Positions 18,262-27,038 of a DNA stretch of 64,000 nucleotides are shown here, in pieces; positions within the stretch are counted from its first letter, which is position 1, and each line of letters opens with the position of its first letter. The position numbers and the translations under genes are program-made. The notes beneath the pieces were generated by a model. That model saw only the letters and a list, made by a program, of their open reading frames with translations, had not been told where the DNA came from and ran no database searches. The stretch comes from Leucobacter komagatae (GTDB lineage Bacteria; Actinomycetota; Actinomycetes; Actinomycetales; Microbacteriaceae): the NCBI RefSeq assembly GCF_000834055.1, contig NZ_JXSQ01000015.1, positions 1-64,000 of the forward strand. The letters run 5' to 3'.

Positions 18262-19724
18262 CGGCGATGCGAACAAGCGGCGCGATGGATGCGCCCCGGG
18301 CCGGCTCGATTCTCGCGCTCGTCACCCTCTTCGCGTTCCTGCTCTTGCTCGTGGGCGGCACGACCGCGAGTGCCGCCGACGCGGTGTTCCCTGGCGGGCC
18401 GAAGACGCTCGTGATCCACCCAGGCATCGAGGCGGGTCCAGCGAACACGCGTGGCACGGGCCTTCCCCCGGCTGCGGGGGAGCCAGCCGGGATCGCGGGG
18501 CACGCCTACGAGGTGAAGCGCGTTCCCGGTCTCAGGCTCGAAAAGACGGTCGACTGGAACCGCGCTGTCGAGATGACCCCGGCTGAGGCCGCTCCGCTCG
18601 TCGCTGATCAGCCCGCGGAAACGGGGGCGACGAGCCCCGACGAGAGCATCGTGTTTGAGGGCCTCGCCGACGGCCTCTACCTCATCACCGAGACCGCTGC
18701 CCCGGCCGGCGCGATCCGCGCGAAACCGTTCCTCGTCGCCCTCCCGCTCCCGGACCCGGCGAATGCTGAAGCCTGGCTGACTACCGTGCACGTTTACCCG
18801 AAGACCGCCTCAGTCTTAGTCGGGCTCGGAGTGCGCGACGCGGCCGCTGTGACGTGCGGCGACCCCGTCTCGTGGACCTCGCTGAGCGCGATCCCCGAGG
18901 TGGATCAGCTTTCGAGCTACCGCGTGCAACACCTCCTCGCCGTCGGTGTCACGCTTCGTGGCACCGCCGCGGATACGAGCGTTGAGATCACTGGCCAACC
19001 AGCGCTGCGAGCCGGAGCCGACTATACGGTCGAGGAGACCAGGGTCGACGGCAGGGTCGCGATCGAAACCCAATTCACCGAGGCTGGCATCACCAAGCTC
19101 CTCGTGGACACGGGCGCGGAGGTGCGGATCTCGTTTGAGAGCGCGGTGAGTGCCCCAGGCGAGTTCGTTAACGAGGTGCGGCTTTTCGCGGGCGACGCCG
19201 GCGTCGTCACCGATACGGCTACGACAAAGTTTGGGCCGCTGCGTATCCTCGTGCACGAGAAGGGGCACCCCAACAACCTCATTGAGGATGCGGAGTTTCG
19301 GCTGTACACGAGCGAGGCAGCTGCACGCGGCGGCAATGGCGCCGTCGGGTTCGCTGCCGGCGCCGACTTGCGCACCGACGCAGACGGCCTCATTACCGTT
19401 GAGTGCCTGCGATACTCGAACCACGCCGACGGCCTTGACCGGGCGCCGGGCAGTGAGCTCTACCGCGACTACTTCGCGAAGCCGGTGTCGTACCCGGCCG
19501 GGTGGACTGGCGAAGACGTGATCCTGCGCGGCGGGGTTACCTCAGCGACGGAGCCCGAGACCCTGCGGGCCGTAGTCTGGAAGAACGCGTCGGTGATCCC
19601 GCCGATCCCTGTGCTCAGCGAGACGGGCGGCAGGATCACTGCGGCCCTGCTGCTCGGCGGGGTGCTCATCGGTGCTGGCGCGCTCGTCGCCGCGCGCAGG
19701 CGTCGCGAGCAGCGGGGCACATAG
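18258..19724 (+). CDS. Minor pilin with LSETG sorting signal
   Basis: Surface pilin of 488 residues found only in island 2. Signal peptide ending TASAADA; an E-box-like element LYLITETAAPAGA; a pilin-type motif AWLTTVHVYPK that could make it a sortase substrate at the lysine; and the sorting signal LSETGG followed by a hydrophobic span and ARRRREQRGT. LSETG differs from the LPLTG of the other subunits, so it may be incorporated at the base or by a particular sortase. It overlaps the sortase on each side (four bases before, one base after), implying tight coupling. Ancillary or basal subunit is inference. Confidence 0.85.
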   Translation: MTAMRTSGAMDAPRAGSILALVTLFAFLLLLVGGTTASAADAVFPGGPKTLVIHPGIEAGPANTRGTGLPPAAGEPAGIAGHAYEVKRVPGLRLEKTVDWNRAVEMTPAEAAPLVADQPAETGATSPDESIVFEGLADGLYLITETAAPAGAIRAKPFLVALPLPDPANAEAWLTTVHVYPKTASVLVGLGVRDAAAVTCGDPVSWTSLSAIPEVDQLSSYRVQHLLAVGVTLRGTAADTSVEITGQPALRAGADYTVEETRVDGRVAIETQFTEAGITKLLVDTGAEVRISFESAVSAPGEFVNEVRLFAGDAGVVTDTATTKFGPLRILVHEKGHPNNLIEDAEFRLYTSEAAARGGNGAVGFAAGADLRTDADGLITVECLRYSNHADGLDRAPGSELYRDYFAKPVSYPAGWTGEDVILRGGVTSATEPETLRAVVWKNASVIPPIPVLSETGGRITAALLLGGVLIGAGALVAARRRREQRGT

Positions 19725-20656
19725 TGCGCGGGAGCGAGGTGCCCGCAGCGGACACCGAGGCGACGGTCGCGCCAGACGGGGCGCCCGGCGCTGCCAAGCG
19801 CGCGCGGCGTACGCGCGGCCAGCTCGGCTTGAACGTTGTGCTGCAACTCGTTGCGATGGTGGCAATCGGCCTGCTCGTGTACCCAGAGGCGGCGACGTGG
19901 GTGGCCCGTATCGGGCACAACTCCGAGATCTCCGGCTACGTGAATCAGGTCGATGCGACGGCGCCGGCGGAACGCCAACGCATTCTTGATGCGGCATACG
20001 CCTACAACGATCAGCTCGAGCCTGGCCCGCTCACCGACCCCTACACCTCGGTGAACGAAGACGAGGCCGAACGCAGCGACCTCTACCTCGCATACGAGGA
20101 GATGCTCCGCGTGAGCGGCACCGACGCGATCGGCACGATCAACTACCCGCGGCTCGACATCGGCCTCCCCGCCTACCACGGCACGTCGGACGAGGTGATC
20201 TCGAAGGGCGCCGGCCACATGTACGGCACGTCGCTGCCCATCGGCGGGCCCTCGACCCACTCGGTGCTCACCGCGCACTCGGGGCTGCCGCACTCGAAAC
20301 TCTTCACGGAGCTGCCGAAGGCAAAGGTCGGCGACACGTTCTGGATCAGCGTGCTCGGGGAGGACCACCACTACCGCGTCGAGGAGACCGAGACGATCCT
20401 CCCAGACGACACCGAGTCGCTGGAGATTCGCGAGGGTGAGGACTGGGTGACTCTCTTCACCTGCACCCCGATCGGCGTGAACAGTCACCGGTTTATGGTG
20501 CACGCCGTGCGGCTCCCGGATTCGGAGGCGCCGCAGAACGAGACGCTCGGCGGCGACGGGGTCGGCCTCGGGTTCCCGTGGTGGGCGGTCTGGTTCGTCG
20601 GCGGATCTGGCGCTGTGGCCTGGCTGCTGTTCGCGCCGCCGCGCAAGAAGCGGTAG
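19724..20656 (+). CDS. Class C (pilus) sortase B-copy, island 2
   Basis: Class C sortase of 310 residues with lid motif LTDPYTS, catalytic LTAHSGL, TLFTCTP and VNSHRFM, and N- and C-terminal membrane spans. The GTG at 19724 was chosen because it overlaps the minor pilin's TAG (TAGTG), giving a start like the other coupled genes; an upstream opening to 19502 would lie wholly inside the minor pilin. Very similar to 7953-8957 through the catalytic domain (YLAYEEMLRVSGTDAIGTI). Confidence 0.94.
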   Translation: MRGSEVPAADTEATVAPDGAPGAAKRARRTRGQLGLNVVLQLVAMVAIGLLVYPEAATWVARIGHNSEISGYVNQVDATAPAERQRILDAAYAYNDQLEPGPLTDPYTSVNEDEAERSDLYLAYEEMLRVSGTDAIGTINYPRLDIGLPAYHGTSDEVISKGAGHMYGTSLPIGGPSTHSVLTAHSGLPHSKLFTELPKAKVGDTFWISVLGEDHHYRVEETETILPDDTESLEIREGEDWVTLFTCTPIGVNSHRFMVHAVRLPDSEAPQNETLGGDGVGLGFPWWAVWFVGGSGAVAWLLFAPPRKKR

Positions 20657-20675
20657 CTTGTTGCGGAGGTGATCC

Positions 20676-21473
20676 GTGAAGACCGTTATTGTTCAGCTCG
20701 ACCGCGCGGGAGAGACCGGGCTGCGCTCCGAGGCATTTCCGAGCCTGCGGGATCAGCGCATCAACCGGGTGATCGCGGTCGTGCTGATCATCGGCTCGCT
20801 AGTGCTTATGAGCCTCCCGCAGACAAGCGACTGGCTTCGGCTCATGTATGCACTCGCGGGAGCGGCCGTGATGACCGTATTCCTGCAGAAGCTCTGGAAT
20901 CCGCGGGTGTTTTTGCCAGGTATCTTGCGGGTGTCACAGGCGAGCACGCCGCTCCGGCTTGTGCCGTTCCGCGGTGGGCGTATCGTCGCGGTGGCGGCTA
21001 TGCTCGGCACGTTGGTGGTGGGGAGCGCGGCCGCAGCGCTCGCGGTGCAGGTGTATGTCCGCGATCCTGCAGCTTTCTCGTTCTTCTCGTTGCCCGTGCG
21101 CGCTCGGGTTGGAATGGCCGTGGCAGTAGCCCTTTCGGTATTCATGGTGCGGGTCCTCATTCAGGAGCGGCGCGCAGGGAGCGGGATTGAGCTGTCGGAG
21201 TGGGGCGTTGTCGCCGCAGGTGACGGCGACATCGGCCGGATCGGATGGGACATGCTTTTCCGCGCCACGATCATGCCCGATACACGGAGGGGGCCACAAT
21301 TGCTGCTCCATGGCCGCGACGGGCGGACGGTCGGGATCCCGCCTAGGTTCCATTGTTCTGACCCGATGGTTGTTGCGGCGCTGATTCACTTCTATCGGGA
21401 CCATCCGGAGGAGCGGAACCTGCTCGCGACCCCGGAGCGCGCCGTGGAGCGGTTCCGAGCTTCCCTGATCTAG
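20676..21473 (+). CDS. Membrane protein of unknown function
   Basis: Not recognised. 265 residues: two pairs of membrane spans (about residues 30-70 and 105-160), then a soluble C-terminus (about 165-265) with short strands (GIELSEWGVVAA, GPQLLLHGRDGRTVGIP) suggestive of a PH-like fold. GTG start with an excellent GGAGGTGAT site, only 19 bases after the last sortase, so it may be cotranscribed with pilus island 2. Its stop codon shares CTAG with the convergent nagA stop. Confidence 0.75.
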   Translation: MKTVIVQLDRAGETGLRSEAFPSLRDQRINRVIAVVLIIGSLVLMSLPQTSDWLRLMYALAGAAVMTVFLQKLWNPRVFLPGILRVSQASTPLRLVPFRGGRIVAVAAMLGTLVVGSAAAALAVQVYVRDPAAFSFFSLPVRARVGMAVAVALSVFMVRVLIQERRAGSGIELSEWGVVAAGDGDIGRIGWDMLFRATIMPDTRRGPQLLLHGRDGRTVGIPPRFHCSDPMVVAALIHFYRDHPEERNLLATPERAVERFRASLI

Positions 21474-22663
21474 GCTGGCAGGGCGGCCGCGCCGCCGACC
21501 CAGACCTGTTTCACGTGCAACGAAGCGTCGAGCAGCACTGCGTCGGCGACGTAACCGGGAACGAGGGATCCGAGATCCCCTCCGCGCCCGACAGCGCGAG
21601 CGGGTGTCTCCGTGAGCGCGCGGACCGCGGCCGCGAGCTCGATCCCGCACGCGTTCACGGCCTGCCGCAGGGCGGCGTCGAGCGTGAGCGTTGAGCCGGC
21701 GATTGCGCCGCCATCGACGAGTCTGGCGACGCCGTCGCTAACGCGAACGGGGAGCGATCCGAGCATGTAGTCGCCGTCATGTGCGCACGCGGCGACCATC
21801 GCGTCGGTGATGAGCGCGACGCGACCGGGCGCCTGCGCGAAGACGAGCTCGACGAGGGCTGGGTGCACGTGCACGCCATCGTTGATGAGCTCGAGCGTGA
21901 CGTGCGGCGACTGGAACGCCGCAGCGATGGGCCCTGGGGTACGGTGATGCAAACCGGGCATGCCGTTGAAGGTGTGCGTGAGAATGCTCGCGCCAGCATC
22001 GAAGGCCTGCAGCGCCTGCTCGAAGGTCGCGCTCGTGTGCCCGACGGCGACGGCGACCCCGGCGTCGACAAACGCGCGGATCGCATCCGCCGCACCTTCA
22101 AGCTCGGGCGCGAGCGTGATCTGACGGAGCGTGCCCTTCGCTGCAGCGAGCATCGCGGCCGTCTCCGCGGGGAGCGGGGAGCGCAGCATCGCCGGGTCGT
22201 GCGCACCGCGAAATTCGTCGGCGAGGAACGGGCCCTCGAGGTGGCTGCCGAGCACCCCGGGCATCGACTCCGTGAGCTCGGCGACCGTCGTGAGATGCGC
22301 GAGCAGGTCGGCTGGCTTGCCCGTCACCAGGGAGATTACGGCGCGCGTCGTGCCGTGCTCACGGTGTGTCTCGAGCATGCGGTGGATCGCGGCTGCGCCC
22401 TCCTCTGCGGCAGCCCCGCCGCCGCCGTGCACGTGGATGTCGATGAAGCCTGGGGTGAGGATTTGCCCGGTGCCGTCCACTATGGTGACGGGTTCCGCTG
22501 CCTCAGCGCTCGCCCGCCCGGCCGCGCCAGCCGGCATCCAGCTGTCGCCGGTGCCGGTCGCTGCAATGGTGCCGCCTGAAAATCGTACCCAGGCATTCGG
22601 AGTGCGCACCCCAGCTGAGACAAGCTCGACGCTGTGGATGACGTAGTCTGCTGAGACTGGCAC
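21470..22663 (-). CDS. nagA: N-acetylglucosamine-6-phosphate deacetylase
   Basis: Hydrolyses GlcNAc-6-phosphate to glucosamine-6-phosphate and acetate in the cytoplasm. Amidohydrolase fold with the metal motif DIHVHGGGG, then LGSHLEGPF, VGHTSATF, LTHTFNGMPGLHHR and the catalytic aspartate in LITDAM. The GTG at 22663 (VPVSADYV) gives 397 residues, near the usual family length; an ATG at 22735 would add 24 arginine/histidine-rich residues of no obvious function. No nagB lies beside it, but an amino-sugar uptake operon (27512-34570) lies in the same window. Confidence 0.9.
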   Translation of the reverse strand: MPVSADYVIHSVELVSAGVRTPNAWVRFSGGTIAATGTGDSWMPAGAAGRASAEAAEPVTIVDGTGQILTPGFIDIHVHGGGGAAAEEGAAAIHRMLETHREHGTTRAVISLVTGKPADLLAHLTTVAELTESMPGVLGSHLEGPFLADEFRGAHDPAMLRSPLPAETAAMLAAAKGTLRQITLAPELEGAADAIRAFVDAGVAVAVGHTSATFEQALQAFDAGASILTHTFNGMPGLHHRTPGPIAAAFQSPHVTLELINDGVHVHPALVELVFAQAPGRVALITDAMVAACAHDGDYMLGSLPVRVSDGVARLVDGGAIAGSTLTLDAALRQAVNACGIELAAAVRALTETPARAVGRGGDLGSLVPGYVADAVLLDASLHVKQVWVGGAAALPA

Positions 22664-22819
22664 GGGTGCTCGATTCCGTAGGGTGCGTGCGTGCGTGTGG
22701 GTCGCGAAGCTGCGGCCACGGTGTTCTCTGTGCACCAGCCTAGTGCGGTGCCTGACGAAAGCGCGTGGAAGTTTCGGTCGCGGCGGCGGCCTTTAAGCTC
22801 ACTGCGGTAGCGTGAAGAA

Positions 22820-23584
22820 GTGATTTCGCTTCTCTCCCAGATCGACCCGTCCGCGCTCACAACGACCCCGGCGCTGTTCGGCATCGACTGGCTCGATCCC
22901 GAAAAGCTGCTCGAAGTGGGCGGCTGGGCTGCGCTCATCCTCGCGTGCGCGTTTGTCTTCCTCGAGACGGGGGTGCTCGTCCTCGCGTTCCTCCCAGGTG
23001 ACTCGTTACTGTTCACTGTCGGGCTGCTGAGCGCTACGGGCACCATCAACGTGCCGATCTGGGTGACCTGTGTGCTGCTGTTTATTTGCGCGTTCGCTGG
23101 CGATCAAATGGGGTTCATGATCGGCCGGAGAATCGGCCCATCAATCTTCAACCGGCCAAAGAGCCGGTTCTTTAACCCTGAGAACATTGCTCGCACCCAC
23201 GAGTTCTTCGAGAAGCACGGACCCAAGGCGATCATCATCGCTCGATTCCTCCCGATCTTCCGCGCATTCGTTCCGGCGGCCGCCGGCGTGGGCAACATGA
23301 CGTACCGCCGCTTTGTGGCGTACAACGCCGTTGGCGCGCTGCTCTGGGGCGTCGGGGTGACGCTCATCGGGTACTTCCTCGGCCAGATCCCGTTCGTGCA
23401 GCAGTACAGCGAAGTCTTCATCATCGTGCTCGTACTGATCCCCGGCATCCCGATCCTCATCGAGGTTGTTCGGGCATTCCGGCATGCTCGTGCGAAGCGC
23501 AAGCTGGGTGCGAACGCCGATCAGGTGGGGGCTGAGTCCGCTGATCCCGCCGCTGCAGCCGACGTCGCGGGCCCCGACGCCTAG
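22820..23584 (+). CDS. DedA family membrane protein
   Basis: Polytopic inner membrane protein of 254 residues. The family is linked to membrane homeostasis and, in some members, undecaprenyl-phosphate or lipid flipping. Diagnostic segments are the acidic FLETGVLVLAFLPGDSLL and the basic RFLPIFRAFVPAAAG, followed by hydrophobic spans. GTG start after GTGAAGAA. The C-terminal 40 residues are a charged, Ala-rich cytoplasmic tail. Divergent from nagA and followed by a perfect 28-base palindrome. Confidence 0.9.
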   Translation: MISLLSQIDPSALTTTPALFGIDWLDPEKLLEVGGWAALILACAFVFLETGVLVLAFLPGDSLLFTVGLLSATGTINVPIWVTCVLLFICAFAGDQMGFMIGRRIGPSIFNRPKSRFFNPENIARTHEFFEKHGPKAIIIARFLPIFRAFVPAAAGVGNMTYRRFVAYNAVGALLWGVGVTLIGYFLGQIPFVQQYSEVFIIVLVLIPGIPILIEVVRAFRHARAKRKLGANADQVGAESADPAAAADVAGPDA

Positions 23585-23604
23585 TACGAGACGCACGGAA
23601 GCCT

Positions 23605-23632
23605 GCGGCCCGCGGTGGCCACCGCGGGCCGC
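23605..23632. terminator. 28-base perfect palindrome after dedA
   Basis: Two exact 14-base halves (GCGGCCCGCGGTGG and its complement) meet with no spacer, between dedA and ccsB. It would form a very stable hairpin in RNA but has no U tract. A T-less terminator of the actinobacterial type is the simplest reading. Confidence 0.65.
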
Positions 23633-23703
23633 AACCCGCCGAGGCTCAGGCCCGCAACGGACTCTCAGCGAGTAGCCCGCTTCACCGGGTAGTCTGAGGA
23701 ATT

Positions 23704-24684
23704 GTGCTGACCGAGCTAGAACCCTATTCAACGATCGCCCTGTACTCGGGCATGATCGTGTACGCGATCGCCTTTGTCTTCTATGTTGTTGATCTTGCGA
23801 ACCGCAGCGGCGACGCGCACCTCGCCGCGGCAGCGCCCGCAACCGGCCAAGCAGCCGCTGGCGCAGCTGGGGGTGGCACCGCCACGATGGTCAAGCAGCG
23901 TGCCGCAGCCCAGAAGAAGCTCCCTCGCTCGCGCTGGCTTCGCGCTGGCTTCGCGCTCACGGTGCTCGGCTTCCTCCTGCACCTCGCTGCAACGGTGATG
24001 CGCGGCATCGCCGCTGAGCGAGTCCCGTGGGCGAACATGTACGAGTTCGCGCTCACCGCGACCGTGTCGATCGTCGGCATCTTCCTCATCGTGCAGTTCT
24101 TCATCGACCTCCGATTCCTCGGCGCCCTCGTTACGGGCATGACCGTGATGTTCCTCGGCGTCGCAAAGGTCAAGTACTACGTCGACATTGTGCCTCTCGT
24201 GCCTGCGCTCGACTCGTACTGGCTGGTCATCCACATTATTGTGGCGGTGCTCGCCGTTGGCTTCTTTACGCTCTCCTTTGGGCTGTCGCTCCTGCAACTG
24301 CTGCAGGCTAGGCGCACGACAAAGGTGAAGATCGGCGACACGAAGTCGATGGCGTTCATGACGAGCTTCCCGAACCAGGTTCGGCTCGAGGACCTCGCGT
24401 ACCGACTCGCGATCATCGGCTTCGCGTTCTGGACCTTCACCCTCATCGCCGGATCGATTTGGGCCGAGGCTGCCTGGAGCCGCTACTGGGGATGGGACGT
24501 CAAGGAAGTGTGGACGTTCATCATCTGGGTGCTCTACGCCGGCTTCATCCACGCCCGTGCAACGCGCGGCTGGCGTGGAACGCGCTCCGCGTGGCTGAAC
24601 ATCGTCGCCTACGCCGCTGTGATCTTCAACTTCTCGGTCGTGAACGTGTTCTTCAAGGGCCTGCACGCATACTCGGGCCTCTAA
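23704..24684 (+). CDS. ccsB: Cytochrome c biogenesis protein CcsB
   Basis: Membrane component of system II cytochrome c maturation, delivering haem to apocytochrome c outside the membrane. 326 residues with about eight spans. The tryptophan-rich haem-handling motif is YWGWDVKEVW, and conserved histidines are visible in LVIHIIVAV, FIHARA and KGLHAYSG. The first 80 residues contain an Ala/Gly/Gln-rich cytoplasmic loop. GTG start. The usual partner ResB is not next to it; the upstream neighbour is dedA. Confidence 0.9.
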   Translation: MLTELEPYSTIALYSGMIVYAIAFVFYVVDLANRSGDAHLAAAAPATGQAAAGAAGGGTATMVKQRAAAQKKLPRSRWLRAGFALTVLGFLLHLAATVMRGIAAERVPWANMYEFALTATVSIVGIFLIVQFFIDLRFLGALVTGMTVMFLGVAKVKYYVDIVPLVPALDSYWLVIHIIVAVLAVGFFTLSFGLSLLQLLQARRTTKVKIGDTKSMAFMTSFPNQVRLEDLAYRLAIIGFAFWTFTLIAGSIWAEAAWSRYWGWDVKEVWTFIIWVLYAGFIHARATRGWRGTRSAWLNIVAYAAVIFNFSVVNVFFKGLHAYSGL

Positions 24685-24710
24685 GCTGCGCGCGGCGCAG
24701 CCGAAATGAG

Positions 24711-24747
24711 AGCGGGAGCCGGTGCCACAATGGCGCCGGCTCCCGCT
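24711..24747. terminator. Bidirectional terminator between ccsB and ppk2
   Basis: Stem AGCGGGAGCCGGTGCC pairs with GGCGCCGGCTCCCGCT, one G-U pair, five-base loop. It lies between the convergent ends of ccsB and ppk2. Confidence 0.85.
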
Positions 24748-24752
24748 TCTCG

Positions 24753-25703
24753 TTAGTTGCCGTTCACGACGGGGAACGAGCCCGTTGGCGTCTCCCCATC
24801 GTCGTACACGTCCTGCGGTGAACCAATGATGTTCTGGTCGGGGGTGCCAACCACGTCGTGATCCTTATTCGGGTAGTCAAAGCGGGAGAGTACCCACCGC
24901 ATGGCCTCGAGCCGTGCGCGCTTCTTGTCGTTCGACTTCACGACCGTCCACGGGGCATGAGGGGTGTCCGTGTAGAAGAACATCGCCTCCTTCGCCCGAG
25001 TGTAGTCTTCCCACTTGTCGAGGCTTGCGAGGTCGGTCGGAGAGAGCTTCCACTGCTTCACCCTGTCCTGCGAGCGCGAGGCAAAGCGTGCGCGCTGCTC
25101 GGCCTTGCCGACCGAGAACCAGAACTTGATGAGGTGGATGCCGGAGTTCACCAGCAACTCCTCGAAGTCTGGGGCAGAGCGGGTGAACTCGAGGTACTGC
25201 TGCGGGGTGCAGTAGCCCATGACGCGCTCGACGCCAGCGCGGTTGTACCAGGAGCGGTCGAACATCACGATTTCGCCCGCAGCCGGCAGGTGCGTGACGT
25301 AGCGCTGGAAATACCACTGCGTCTGCTCGCGCTCGGTGGGGATCTCGAGCGCGACCACCCGCGCACCGCGGGGGTTCATGTACTCGGTGAATCGTTTGAT
25401 CGCACCGCCCTTGCCGGCCGCGTCGCGTCCCTCGAAGACGATGACGATCTTCTCGCCAGACTCCTTCACCCACGCCTGCAGCTTGAGGAGTTCGATCTGG
25501 AGCTTGCGCTTCGTCTTCTCGTACTCCTTGCGGCCGAGCTTCTCGGTGTAGGGGTAGCCCTGGCGCCATGGGGCGTCTGTTGCGGTGTCGTCGTCGTCTG
25601 ATCCGAGGAGCTCACCGAGCTCATCGATCTCCGGCGTGATGTCGACCTGGCCTGGCTCGGCCATGTCAAACGGGGGTGTCGAGTTCGGGGATTCCTGAGT
25701 CAT
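24753..25703 (-). CDS. ppk2: Polyphosphate kinase 2
   Basis: Transfers phosphate between polyphosphate and nucleotides. 316 residues from the ATG at 25703, chosen because AAGGAG precedes it; an opening at 25736 would add 11 residues. P-loop FEGRDAAGKGG with a following KRFTEY, Walker B-like MFDRSWYNRAG, and the lid region ARFASRSQDRVKQWKLS. An acidic N-terminal tail (residues 20-50) precedes the kinase core. Whether it makes NTPs or polyphosphate in vivo cannot be read from sequence. It lies just downstream of a CsoR-type regulator on the same strand. Confidence 0.92.
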   Translation of the reverse strand: MTQESPNSTPPFDMAEPGQVDITPEIDELGELLGSDDDDTATDAPWRQGYPYTEKLGRKEYEKTKRKLQIELLKLQAWVKESGEKIVIVFEGRDAAGKGGAIKRFTEYMNPRGARVVALEIPTEREQTQWYFQRYVTHLPAAGEIVMFDRSWYNRAGVERVMGYCTPQQYLEFTRSAPDFEELLVNSGIHLIKFWFSVGKAEQRARFASRSQDRVKQWKLSPTDLASLDKWEDYTRAKEAMFFYTDTPHAPWTVVKSNDKKRARLEAMRWVLSRFDYPNKDHDVVGTPDQNIIGSPQDVYDDGETPTGSFPVVNGN

Positions 25704-25736
25704 CGCGCTCCTTGCCTTACGGACGTGGCGCGTCAA

Positions 25737-26057
25737 TCATCCCACGAAGCGTGATATGGCCTGCGTAGCTTCGCGAAGTTTTTCCTGGGCGACTTCGCCA
25801 CCCTCAGCTGCCGCTGCGGCAACGCAGTGCCTGAGATGGTCGTCGAGGAGGGAAAGCGCGACGCGCTCGAGCGCTTTGGTGGCAGCGGAGACCTGGGTGA
25901 GGATATCGATGCAGTACGTGTCCTCTTCGACCATGCGCTGCACGCCCCGCACCTGCCCCTCGGCACGGCGGAGTCGCTTGAGCAGGTCCTCCTTGTGCTC
26001 GATGTAGCCGTGCGCCTGCTCGTGGCTCTCAGGCGCGTGTTCCGTCTGCTCTCCCAT
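25737..26057 (-). CDS. CsoR-family metal-sensing repressor
   Basis: Small helical repressor of 106 residues. The fold signature is LLKRLRRAEGQVRGVQRMVEED followed by the Cys-His-Cys metal set: cysteine in TYCIDIL, then histidine and cysteine in HLRHCV. This set is typical of copper-sensing CsoR. No copper ATPase or chaperone gene is near; the neighbours are ppk2 and a RarD-like transporter, so the target is probably elsewhere or is its own promoter. Confidence 0.88.
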   Translation of the reverse strand: MGEQTEHAPESHEQAHGYIEHKEDLLKRLRRAEGQVRGVQRMVEEDTYCIDILTQVSAATKALERVALSLLDDHLRHCVAAAAAEGGEVAQEKLREATQAISRFVG

Positions 26058-26066
26058 ACGAGCACC

Positions 26067-27038
26067 TTACCCTGCTGCGGGGGGCGAATCGTCACTGGCG
26101 GTCCCCGGGAGGTGCCGGGATCGCGCCGCGTGGATGAGCTGCGCTGTTCCCCCGATCGCGAGGAGCGCGACGGCGCCCCACACGGCGATGTACATTGGCC
26201 ACTCGCCTCGCGTGATGCGCTCGCCGATGAGGATGGACGCGACCACGAGCAGCGCGGGCTCAAGGTAGCTCATGAGGCCGAATACGCTGATGCTCAGGAA
26301 CCGGGAAGCAAGCAGGTAGCAGATGAGTGCGACCCCGCTCCAGAGGCCGAAGAGCGGTGCGAACCACAGGAGGCTCGGGTTCGCCTGCAACGCGTCGCCC
26401 TGCACGAGTTCCCGCGCGACGAAGAGGAGCGCGATGGGGGAGAGCGCGAGAAACTCCCAGAGCATCCCTCCGAGGTGGTTCGTGCCGATGGCTCGCCTGA
26501 GCACGAAGTAGACGGGGTAGCCGAGCGCTACGAGCATCGTCTCCCACGACACAGAACCAACCCTGAACAGCTCAAACACAACGCCAATGGCAGCCACGGT
26601 GGCCGCAAGCCAGTGCCACCAGAGCAGCTGGTCGCGGTAGAGGATGCGACCGACGAGCACGAGCACGAGTGGGAGCAGGAAGTAGCCGAGCGCGACCTGC
26701 AGGCCCCGCCCGTTGAGTGGCGCCCAAGTGAACAGCCACAGCTGCGCAGAGACGATGAACCCGCACGCGACGATCGGGAGCAGGAGCACGGGCTTGGCTT
26801 TGATCCGCTGGGCGATCTCCCGAAACAGCCGCAGCTGGCGCAGGGCAGCCAGGGTCACAATAATCAGCGGAATCGTGACAAGGTTTCGCACGCCCCACAG
26901 CGACTCGGCGGATGCTGGCGCGAGCATGGGTGTGACAAAATACACGCCAGCAAAGAGGAACGATGCTACAACCGAGGCGAGAATTCCCCGGTCAGCCGAT
27001 GACCTGGGGGGTGAAGGCTTAGAGGTCGATTGCCCCAA
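26067..27038 (-). CDS. rarD: EamA/RarD-family transporter
   Basis: Drug/metabolite-superfamily membrane protein of 323 residues with about ten spans arranged as two EamA repeats (GILASVVASFLFAGVYF and, in the second half, MLWEFLALSPIALLF ... SYLEPALLVVASILIGE). WGVRNLVTIP and QLWLFTWAP are RarD-type segments. The substrate is unknown. Its start overlaps the end of the GNAT gene by 20 bases, so the two are likely cotranscribed. Confidence 0.85.
   Translation of the reverse strand: MGQSTSKPSPPRSSADRGILASVVASFLFAGVYFVTPMLAPASAESLWGVRNLVTIPLIIVTLAALRQLRLFREIAQRIKAKPVLLLPIVACGFIVSAQLWLFTWAPLNGRGLQVALGYFLLPLVLVLVGRILYRDQLLWWHWLAATVAAIGVVFELFRVGSVSWETMLVALGYPVYFVLRRAIGTNHLGGMLWEFLALSPIALLFVARELVQGDALQANPSLLWFAPLFGLWSGVALICYLLASRFLSISVFGLMSYLEPALLVVASILIGERITRGEWPMYIAVWGAVALLAIGGTAQLIHAARSRHLPGTASDDSPPAAG

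Noticed and set aside
25827-27002. Plus-strand open frame across the CsoR, RarD and GNAT genes
   Set aside because: Covers three well-supported minus-strand genes; composition dominated by Glu/Arg/His typical of antisense reading.
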